Part shown: one piece after another, positions 1 through 64,000 of the stretch
Layout of the letters: each line of letters begins with the position of its first letter
How positions within the stretch are numbered: the first letter of the stretch is position 1
Origin: Amorphochlora amoebiformis
Taxonomy: Eukaryota; Cercozoa; Chlorarachniophyceae
Direction: 5' to 3'
NCBI GenBank assembly: GCA_054601695.1
Contig: BAAHQB010000133.1
Location: forward strand, 124,001 to 188,000
DNA: 64,000 nt
Made by a program: the position numbers and the translations under genes
Notes under the pieces: generated by a model
Databases searched by the model: none
Told to the model about the DNA's origin: nothing
The model's input: only the letters and a program-made list of their open reading frames with translations

Positions 1-75
1 AAATATATATATATATATATATACATTTTATTTTAATATATTTACATATACATTTGCTTATTATACACGTATATG

Positions 76-112
<37 letters not shown>

Positions 113-151
113 TATAATGAAGTCTATTTACTATCGCTGTCGTGCATATTT

Positions 152-182
<31 letters not shown>

Positions 183-224
183 CGTCTGTAATGAAGTCTA
201 TTTACTAACGCTGTCGTGCGAAGG
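1..224. repeat. AT microsatellite with a duplicated 30-bp unique block
   Basis: (AT)n tracts surround two copies of a block reading GAAGTCTATTTACT(A)CGCTGTCGTGC, at about 116-145 and 190-219. The second runs directly into the TTAGGG array. The two copies look like one of the splice-site echoes seen elsewhere in the window. On the minus strand the second copy carries a possible acceptor (CGCACGACAG) that could end gene 1. Confidence 0.75.
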
Positions 225-325
225 GGTTAGGGTTAGGGTTAGGGTTAGGGTTAGGGTTAGGGTTAGGGTTAGGGTTAGGGTTAGGGTTAGGGTTAGGGTT
301 AGGGTTAGGGTGGTTAGGGTTAGGT
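225..325 (+). repeat. TTAGGG array, nearly perfect
   Basis: About 14 consecutive TTAGGG units with one interruption near 310. It directly follows the proposed donor of a minus-strand exon (331-358), so in that transcript it would be the start of an intron in C-rich (CCCUAA) sense. It is interstitial: unique and AT sequence lies on both sides. Confidence 0.95.
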
Positions 326-330
326 TTGAC

Positions 331-394
331 GTGAGGTGTTGACGTTAAATGCATTTGGCTGAGAAAAGAACGATCTGAACCTAATATATGGGTG

Positions 395-452
<58 letters not shown>

Positions 453-1154
453 TATATACATCTATATATATATGTATTATATGTATATGTATATATTGTA
501 TATTATATATACATGTATATATACATATATATATATTCATATATATAAGCATTAATGCCTAGGGTAAGGGTTAATGTGATTTGAGTGGGTGGAGGTTGTA
601 CTCAGGGTGATCACAAGATTACCAATAGTGTTAGATTAGGGTTAAGGGTTACGGTTAATAGTAGAGTTAGGCTTGGGGTTAGCGTTAGGGTTGGGTTAGG
701 GTTAGGGTTGGGTTAGGTTTAGAATTATCGGGTTGGTTATGGTTAAGGTCAGGGTTAGGGTTAGGGTTAATATTAGAGCTAGGGTTGGGGTTAGGGTTAG
801 GTTTGAGTTTAGGGTTTAATTTAGGGTTAGGGTTACGGTTAGAGGGTAGTAGATAGGTAGGGTTAAATTTAGGGTTAGGGTTATGGTTAGGGTTAGGGTT
901 AGTGTTAGGGTTAGGGTTAGGGTTAGGGTTAGGGTTAGCGTACTTCATCTTCCATAAGGCCATCTCCTTTGCCTCTGAATATATATATTTGTATATATAT
1001 ATATATGTATATGTATATATATATATATGTATTTATGTATATATTACCATAAGATAGCCATTTTCGGCCATTTTCCCATCTCACAATACCGTCCTATATA
1101 TATTGTTAATAAATATTATATGTTTATTGTATAGACATAAATATATTCATAAAT

Positions 1155-1186
<32 letters not shown>

Positions 1187-1346
1187 TTATTGTATAGACA
1201 TAAATATATTCATAAATCATATATATATATATATATATATAATGAAAGACATTTATTAACAATATATATATATGTATATATATTAGCTTTCCTAGTATGG
1301 TAGAAATTCCTACCAGTACATTTCTTTTTATACATATAATATCTCT

Positions 1347-1386
<40 letters not shown>

Positions 1387-1419
1387 AATTACACGTTTAT
1401 AATGTATATGTGCATACAT

Positions 1420-1473
<54 letters not shown>

Positions 1474-1617
1474 AATTACACGTTTATAATGTATATGTAC
1501 ATATATACTAGCTTTCCTAGTGTGGTAGGCATTCCTATATACATACATCTTTACAAATATCACCTTTCTAATGTAGCATGCATTCCCAACATATATTACC
1601 ATATCTCTATATATATA

Positions 1618-1688
<71 letters not shown>

Positions 1689-1727
1689 AATTACACGTTT
1701 ATAATGTATATGTACATATACATACAT

Positions 1728-1787
<60 letters not shown>

Positions 1788-1850
1788 ATTTACAAATATC
1801 ACCTTTCCTAATGTAGCATGCATTCCCAACATAGTTACAGTGTTACCCAT
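331..1850 (-). CDS. Small minus-strand gene, four exons visible, function unknown
   Basis: I do not recognise this gene. Phase-continuous exons are 1803-1850, 1048-1093, 944-974 and 331-358. The first begins with ATG and reads [16 protein letters not shown]; the glycine at position 2 with Thr at 4 and 6 would suit N-myristoylation, which is inference only. The next exons read [15 protein letters not shown], then AKEMALWKM, then QMHLTSTPH. Splice sites: donor AAAG/GTGATA, acceptor TATAG, donor ATG/GTAATA, acceptor ATTCAG, donor AA/GTACGCTAACCC, acceptor TTTTCTCAG, donor CAC/GTCAAACCTAACC. Two donors open straight into telomere-like repeats. The end is uncertain: it may stop just past 219 or leave the window on the left. 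Exon 1 has donor-side echoes downstream, as other genes here do. An exon-by-exon misassignment is possible because each exon is very short. Confidence 0.5.
640..943 (+). repeat. Degenerate TTAGGG array
   Basis: Imperfect TTAGGG/TTAGGT units with a mostly perfect run at its right end. It fills the proposed intron between exons 944-974 and 331-358 of the minus-strand gene and starts right at the donor (GTACGCTAACCC on the minus strand). Confidence 0.93.
1281..1600 (-). repeat. Three donor-side echoes of exon 1803-1850
   Basis: On the minus strand the 3' end of exon 1803-1850 and its donor (GGAATGCATGCTACATTAGG then AAAG/GTGATA) recurs at about 1550-1592, and more diverged at about 1509-1535 and 1286-1312 (ending AAAG/CTA). 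The copies are separated by AT tracts and lie only downstream, in transcript direction, of the full exon. Confidence 0.7.
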
Positions 1851-1969
1851 GTCTTCGTGAAATGTGCCTATATATATATATATATATACACTTAATATAA
1901 ATACATGTATATAAATTTACCTAAATGTAATACTTTGTAGTCATAGAAAACATTAAATACACACACTGC

Positions 1970-2014
<45 letters not shown>

Positions 2015-2247
2015 TATATATACACATGTATATATACACATACACATACATTACATACACATACACACATACATATATACACATATATATATTTATATCG
2101 ACCATTATTTGTCTACTGGTCGGGCTTTATATATGCGTAGTCTAACTATTGTCTTAGCTCTTAACTTCTCGTATCGAACTAGTTATTTGTTACGCGCGTT
2201 GGCATGTAAGTATGTACATATATATATAAATATATTATATATACATA

Positions 2248-2324
<77 letters not shown>

Positions 2325-2724
2325 TCATGTATATACATACATACACACACACAAAAATATATATAATACATACATATATATCCGTATAAATATATACACA
2401 CACACACACATGTGTATGTGTATATATGTATATATATATATGTATATATATATTATATATATGTTGCAAAGTTCAAATACATGGTGTAAGTATAAATATG
2501 TCACCAAAAATCAGTATTTTGATTTAGACGGACCATATATATATATATATATATATATAAATACATATACATATATATATATATATATATACATACATAT
2601 ATATATATTTATATATATATATATATATAAATACATACACATACATTTAATTATATATAAATATATATAACTATATATTACATATTTACATTCATATATA
2701 TATATGTATATATAAAACTAATCA

Positions 2725-2757
<33 letters not shown>

Positions 2758-2830
2758 ATAGTAATAATAATAGTTATAGAAATCAATATTTGCCTTTGGC
2801 CGGACTCCATGCAGCTGCCCTAATAATGTT
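1851..2830. repeat. AT/AC microsatellites with short unique islands
   Basis: Long (AT)n, (CA)n and (ATAC)n tracts. Unique sequence is limited to about 2096-2210 and 2465-2535, and about 2770-2830 before the telomere-like array. I found no exon here that I could chain to others. The part just right of 1850 would hold the promoter of the small minus-strand gene. Confidence 0.8.
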
Positions 2831-4470
2831 ACGCTAATGTTAGCCTTAGGGTTACAGTTAGGGTTAGGATTAGGGTTAGAGTTAGGGTTATAGGGTTAGG
2901 GTTTGGGTTTAGGTTCATGCTAGAGTTAGCGTTTGCTTTAGGGTTAAGCATGGGATTAGGGTTGGAGTGTGTATTATTAGGATTAGGGTTATGGTTAGGG
3001 TTAGCGTTGGGGTTAGGGTTAGGGTTAAGGTTAGGGTTAGCGTTAGGTTTAGCGTTAGGGTTAGGGTTAGGGTTTGGGAGGGTTAGGGTTTGGAGTTAGG
3101 GTTTGGGTTAGGTCCAGGGTTAGCGCTAAGATTAGGATGAATACTAGCGTTAGGATTAGGGTTAGAGTTAGTGTTAGGGGGAGATTCCGCCTTAGGGTTA
3201 GGGTTAGCGTCAGCGATAGGGTTAAGATTAGGGCTAGGGTTAGGGTTAGGGTTAGGGTTAGGGTTAGGGTTAGGGTTAGGGTTAGGGTTAAGGTTAGGGT
3301 TAGGGCCAGGGATATCATTAAGTTTATCGTGTTGATCAGGGGTAAAGGTTAGAATTTGGTAGCGTTTGCGTTAAGAATGTGATTAGATTTAAGTTCTTGT
3401 GTTAGGGTTAGGGTTAGGGTTTTGGGTAGGGTTAGGGTTAGGTTTCGGGTAGGGTTAGGGTTAGCATTAGGAGTAGCGTTAGGGTTGTATTAGCGTTAGG
3501 ATTAGGGTTATAGAGCTAGATTTAGAGGAGACCATCGGAAAGCGATTTTATGCCCTAAGCGAAGAGGAGGCAATCCTACCCTAACCTAACCCTAACCCTA
3601 ACTCTCACTCTAACCCTAACCCTCACAATAACCCGAACCCCAGCACCCTCACTCTAGACCTAACCCTAACTCTAACCCTTACATTGACGTAGCATTAGAA
3701 TTAGCGTTTTGGTAGTAGCGTTAGGATTAAGGTTAGAGTTAAGGTTAATAGTTAAGATTAGATTAGACGCTCATTCTCAGGATTAGCGTTAAATGTTAGA
3801 TTAATTAAAACTGGCATTCAACCCTAATCCTAACTCTATTTTGGATTCTAATTACAATCTTGACGCAAGGTTAGGGGTTAGGGTTAGGTTAGGTTAGGGT
3901 TAGGGTTAAGGTTAGGGTTAGGATTAGGGCTAGGTTTATGGTTAGGGTTAGGATTAGGGTTTGGGTTAGGGTTAGGGTTAGGGTTGAAGTTGGGAATATA
4001 AGCTTAGCCTTCAAGTTGGTGTTAGGGTTAGGATTAGGGTTATAAGGTTGGAGTTAGGGTTAGGGTTAGGATTAGGGATAGAGATAGGTTTTGGTTCGAG
4101 TTAGGGTTAGAGTTAGGATTAGGGTTAAAGATAACTTTAGGATTCAAATAAGTGTTAGGGTTAGGATTAGGGTTAAGGTTGCAGTTAGGGTTAGGGACAT
4201 TAGGTTTAGCGTTAGGATTAGGTTTGAGATTAGGATTAGAGATAGGGTTAGGGTTAGGTTTAGGATTAATGTTAGGGTTAGTGTTAGGGTTAGTACGGTT
4301 AGGGTTAGGATCAGATTAGAGATATGGTTAGGGTTAGGGTTGGGATTAAGGTTAGCGTTATGGTTAGGGTTAGGATTAAGGTTAGGGTTAGGGTTAGGGT
4401 TAGGGTAAGAGTTAGGGTTAGAATTAAACTTAGGGTTAGGGTTAGGGTTAGGGTTAGGATTAAGTGTTAC
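2831..4470 (+). repeat. Long degenerate telomere-like array, intergenic
   Basis: Some 1.6 kb dominated by TTAGGG with frequent TTAGGA, TTAGCG, TTAAGG and TTTAGG variants, including a perfect run near 3235-3290. A short reversed stretch (CCCTAA on plus) lies at about 3580-3680. It lies between the stop of the 127-residue protein gene (4501) and the start of the gene ending at 331, so it is not obviously intronic. Confidence 0.93.
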
Positions 4471-4500
4471 GCTGTAGCTCTGAGCTGGCCGTCTATTTGC

Positions 4501-10893
<6,393 letters not shown>

Positions 10894-10922
10894 CCCTGAC
10901 GGTTGTTTTTCCTTCTCTCTCC

Positions 10923-10986
<64 letters not shown>

Positions 10987-11742
10987 TATATATATATATA
11001 TATAATATATAATGTATTTACAGATATATACATAAATTATCTTATTTTCATATCTTTTCTCCCAAATTCTCTCTAACATCATTCAAGATGCCCAGAACAT
11101 TCACATTCGTCTTGGTACCTTTACAGAACACCCTGACTTGCAGTTGCGCGATTAAAAGTTCGCGTCGGAAAGTCACGTGTCACAGTCTCGAGAGCCCTAA
11201 AACTCTACAATTTATAGAAAATGTTTACAGTCATATTTTAAGTTGAAATATGCTTTTATACACCTTCTCCGCACAGACCAAGCCCTATTTACACTTGGTT
11301 TGGTTGACGTGACTAATAAATCGGGTTAGAGGTAAGTATCGTAAATATAACAGACTCAGAGGCTTACTAATTCTCGGTTTATTTGATTGACATGAGAACC
11401 TGCGATGCTGGGAGGACAATATCCGCTTCTATGCCTTTTTTTGGGGCTGTGGATCTAGCTCAGGACCGCCATTTTTTCAGGAGAGCCATCATTTCTCTGG
11501 ATAGGGCCGATAAATAAGATTGTTTATAAATTCTTCGCCTTTAAATTCGAGAAAAGTTGCAATTTTCCTGAAATCACCTTAACCTTGTTCTCATATATAA
11601 AAATAGTATATCTAAATATTTTTCGTAAGATATACGATATTACTAACGATGGTTTTGACTACCGGAACCCTGGGCTTCGATACGCGATTTGTGCCGGCAT
11701 GTCCTGGAGGAAGGGGCTGGAGGGACTGCATCATATTTCATC

Positions 11743-18723
<6,981 letters not shown>

Positions 18724-18733
<10 letters not shown>

Positions 18734-18772
18734 GTTGACATATGTACGTTATGATGATATCGAACCAATAAA
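18724..18772 (+). terminator. Possible poly(A) signals of the haemoglobin-domain gene
   Basis: AATAAA occurs at 18724-18729, overlapping the stop codon region, and again at 18767-18772, about 35 nt past the stop. AATAAA is common by chance in AT-rich DNA, so this is weak. Confidence 0.3.
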
Positions 18773-19226
18773 TGTATCATAGTAGTCATTATCATTTTTA
18801 ATTTATCAAGCTTATATAGCCTATACATATACTTGATATGGGAATAATCTAGATAATGGGACTTGTCTAGCTCTCCTCTAGACTAGTAGATCCTAATATT
18901 CTAGTTCATATGATCTAGATGATATATATATATCTAGTTATTCTAGTTATATTGTAGACAATCTAGACAATTACATCGATGATGAGTACCAGTGACCGTA
19001 GGCTGGGTAGGTTGGTGACTGGCCGGCCTATTGAACTATAGTAAATTCATCGACATGTCTATGTAGATGATGCGGACATTCTGGACAAAATTGACTGAAC
19101 TTCGGCGTATATTGTTTTTTGACTAGAATGAAGAGAAACTGAGTTTTGAACTTCAATACATGTCTTTGATATCATCAATTTGAGGATTACGAGAGCTTGT
19201 GACCACTAGAGCGAAGAGCTACTAAC
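18734..19226. other. Non-repetitive convergent intergenic stretch with a CTAGA cluster
   Basis: Between the stop of the haemoglobin-domain gene and the stop of the minus-strand EF-hand gene. It is mostly unique. At about 18847-18970 the motif CTAGA/TCTAG recurs about ten times. No exon could be assigned. Confidence 0.6.
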
Positions 19227-19265
19227 TTAAGGAGAAGGTCCAGGAAGGAAGCCCTCGACTGCAAG

Positions 19266-19323
<58 letters not shown>

Positions 19324-19959
19324 ATATTATATATAACGCATGCAAGAAAACTGTACACTTGCTTATTGAGTAACTTACGTTCATCCGAGCCCGAGTATAC
19401 GACGTTAGCCGCATCACAGAAGTCCTACAAATGAAATATATACATATATACTTATACATAATATCCTTTATATTATGTATATATATATATACATAATGTT
19501 CCTATATATATATATATTTATATATGTATATATATATATATATTATATATAAATATATGTATATATATATATATATGTATATATATGCAATATACATATA
19601 CATATATATATATATATATTGTATATCATACGTGCTTGCACATGTGTGCATATACGACTAACAGGTTAAGAGCATTTCTGCCATGGTTTTATAACCTCCT
19701 CATTCATTGGTTTTTGGCCTCTCTTCGTCATAAGATCCTCATAGTACTCTCCTACACTCCCGGTGCCCGGAAGCTCCTTGCAGTCGGAGGCGCTAACATT
19801 AGAAATGGTGTTTGAATTCTTCATTATGAGTGAATTTGTCGTCAACCTGTAGTACATGACGCTGCCAACTAAAAACATCAGCTCGTCGTGATCGAGTGAG
19901 CCATTGCCTGCGTGTTCGAAATTTTGAGTATTATGGCCGTTGAGTTGTGTATATTATAT

Positions 19960-19998
<39 letters not shown>

Positions 19999-20023
19999 GT
20001 ATATTATATGTATATTATATACA

Positions 20024-20082
<59 letters not shown>

Positions 20083-20760
20083 GTAAATGCAATTTGATGT
20101 ATAAGAATTTTATATCCACCATCATCATTTATACATACATATATATATATATATTTATATATGTACATATTATATACAAATATACATATACACACCATCG
20201 CTGTCGAACTTTGTAAATGTCTTGTGACACCACTTCTTAGAAACGGGCTTCTTTTCAGTTACATCATCCGCCTGTTAGAACACATGAGATCAAAACTGAA
20301 AAAAATAATACACGTGTCTTTTGATCAATGCATCATTACATCGTGCACACGAGCGACGGGATTAAGGCATGGACGTGGACCGCCACCCACGAACTTGGAC
20401 TTGTGAGACCTCTCGTATGCGTATTCATGCCCGACCCTGTTGAGAATCAAATCAAGCATATTAAAAAAATCGAAAAGATAAATGAGTGGATAGAAAATGT
20501 TTTGTCCTGCAGTTTGTGGTCAGTTTTGAGTTCTAGCGTCCCTTAGTATTCCAAGTTCAGTGAACCAAGCACATTTTCCCCAAAAGATATAGTAAAACTT
20601 ACGGTGCATCTGCGCCGCCAACACCAACAGACTGGAACGGGCTTCCCTTCGAAACCGAAGTTGCGTTTTCGGAACCCTTACGATGGCTTCGAAGCCCAGA
20701 GGCCGTTTCGTGGTCCACTGCCGTGCAGGAGACAACCAGCAGGGCAAGAAGAGTCAGCAT
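19227..20760 (-). CDS. Secreted protein with one canonical EF-hand
   Basis: Exons 20603-20760, 20340-20436, 20196-20271 and 19666/19696-19907 chain in phase. Exon 1 starts [15 protein letters not shown], a clear signal peptide. Exons 3 and 4 join to FTKF + [12 protein letters not shown] + LMFLV, a complete 12-residue EF-hand loop with Asp at 1, 3 and 9, Gly at 6 and Glu at 12, so it should bind Ca2+. Two 3' ends are possible. Reading exon 4 through gives a stop at 19666 (190 aa, ending VIKPWQKCS). Using the donor GAG/GTTATA at 19696 joins exons 19379-19424 (acceptor TTTGTAG, donor AAC/GTAAGT) and 19227-19258, giving [15 protein letters not shown] + [10 protein letters not shown] and 206 aa. 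The strong splice sites of 19379-19424 favour the second, perhaps as alternative splicing. It is expected in the secretory pathway or outside the cell. The partner is unknown. It shares a short divergent promoter with the Cys-rich gene. Confidence 0.78.
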
Positions 20761-20879
20761 CAATGGCGGCCGGGGTGGGTTTGAATATTCGAAATTCAAA
20801 CGATAGCCGACTTTTTTATTACCGAAATAATACCAAACTTTTTCTTGAAACATCTTTTTTTCGCAACGAATTTTGAATC
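20761..20879. promoter_or_regulatory. 119-bp divergent promoter between two secreted-protein genes
   Basis: The start codons at 20760 (minus) and 20880 (plus) face away from each other with only 119 bp between, and both proteins begin with signal peptides. The interval is unique, has no AT microsatellite, and holds TTTTTTATTACCGAAATAAT-like sequence. Shared regulation is inference. Confidence 0.6.
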
Positions 20880-28235
<7,356 letters not shown>

Positions 28236-28249
28236 CATAAATCATACTC

Positions 28250-28645
28250 TCTCCCTTTCCCTCTTACTTGCTTTCCTCTTGTGTTATGCTTGTATTTGTG
28301 TATAAATTTATACATATGTACATGTATATGTATATGTATATGTATATGTATGCATATTTATATATATGTATATATATATATATGTGTGTATATATATATG
28401 TGTATATATATATTGTATATATTTCCTCTTCTCTCATTCGCTCTCTATTTCACTTTTCGCCTGTGTTATGTCAATATATGTCTATATATATATATATATA
28501 TATATATAATCTAGATATATTTATATGTATACATATATATATATATATATTATATATATACATATATACATATATATATATACATCCTGTTCTCCCTCCC
28601 TCTCATTTTTTTCTCTTGGGTTATGTCCATATACATAATATATAT
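28250..28645 (+). repeat. Pyrimidine-rich blocks repeated three times
   Basis: Blocks of CTCTC/TTTCC-rich sequence followed by GTTATG occur at about 28245-28295, 28426-28480 and 28585-28632, with AT tracts between. They follow the stop of the Cys-rich gene. Confidence 0.5.
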
Positions 28646-28879
28646 AATATATATATATGTATATACAAACATATATATATATATATATATATTGAAACTA
28701 TGGATATCATATATTCTTTGTACAAATATATACACACTCACACACGCACATATATATATATATATATGTATCTCTGTATATTAAATATATATATATGTGT
28801 GTGTGTATATATGTATATTATAATAAAAACACAAATTTATATAATTTAATATAATGTGAACAAACATATAATATATTTG

Positions 28880-28910
<31 letters not shown>

Positions 28911-28943
28911 ACATATACATATACATATATATTAATATAAAAG

Positions 28944-63740
<34,797 letters not shown>

Positions 63741-64000
63741 CTGGGTTTTTCGTGGTATATACAGTTATTTTCTTGCGGTGTATGTATGCTTGACTGTATA
63801 TATGGAATATCACATTATATATGTTTGTATGTGTCTGTGCGTATATATGTATTTATATATATGTATAAGTATGTAAATGTACACATATATATTTATACAT
63901 ATATGTATATGTCTGTATAGATATGTAGATATATTCAGATTGGATCACGTTATATCTCTGGGATGTTAGCGTTTATATGTTGTTCGTGTAGATATACATA
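63741..64000. other. Right edge, upstream of the first visible ABCA exon
   Basis: Unique then TATG-rich sequence. The intron before exon 63668-63740 ends here in ACGAAAAACCCAG. I could not identify the start-codon exon, which may lie outside the window. Confidence 0.5.

Noticed and set aside
225-325. A chromosome end (true telomere)
   Set aside because: TTAGGG arrays occur in both orientations at many internal places, with unique coding exons on both sides.

Overview
The window is eukaryotic nuclear DNA, most likely from a protist. The genes are split into many tiny exons (11-158 nt) and more than 85% of the sequence is low-complexity: (AT)n microsatellites, imperfect TTAGGG/CCCTAA arrays, and GA- or CT-rich tracts. 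The many open frames reading as [12 protein letters not shown] or TLTL are translations of these repeats and are not genes. The lineage is not certain. TTAGGG as the interstitial repeat suggests a TTAGGG-type telomere, and the secreted Cys-rich KPxC protein recalls families I associate with alveolates, but that link is from memory only.

I built gene models by hand from splice sites, codon phase and protein sense. Left to right: (1) a small minus-strand gene with four exons at 331-1850, whose start is visible and whose end is uncertain; (2) a minus-strand nine-exon gene at 4501-10893 for a 127-residue protein with one N-terminal membrane helix; (3) a plus-strand 13-exon gene at 11743-18733 for a 375-residue protein with a truncated (2/2) haemoglobin domain; (4) a minus-strand secreted protein with one canonical EF-hand at 19227-20760; (5) divergent from it, with only 119 bp between the start codons, a plus-strand secreted Cys-rich protein at 20880-28235; (6) a plus-strand exon group at 28944-30554 with no recognised family; (7) a gene-poor convergent interval at 30555-32136; (8) one very long minus-strand gene, 32137-63740 and running off the right edge, whose 41 visible exons assemble in continuous phase into about 735 residues of an ABCA-type half ABC transporter (six-helix membrane domain, then one complete nucleotide-binding domain).

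Two patterns stand out. First, many exons are accompanied by exon echoes: tandem copies of the acceptor side plus the 5' part of the exon lie upstream, and copies of the 3' part plus the donor lie downstream, with AT repeats between. This is what repeated tandem duplication with breakpoints inside exons would leave, and in the Cys-rich gene some echoes appear to have become real exons. Second, telomere-like arrays sit inside introns of the minus-strand genes and often supply the splice sites themselves (acceptors such as CCCTAG, donors such as GTAATCCTAACCC). One intron (43628-44202) is essentially all telomere-like repeat from donor to acceptor.

Limits: exon boundaries were inferred by eye with no transcript, alignment or search. 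Phase continuity across 41, 13, 9 and 6 exons is the main support. Functions are given only where motifs are clear (ABCA, truncated haemoglobin, EF-hand).
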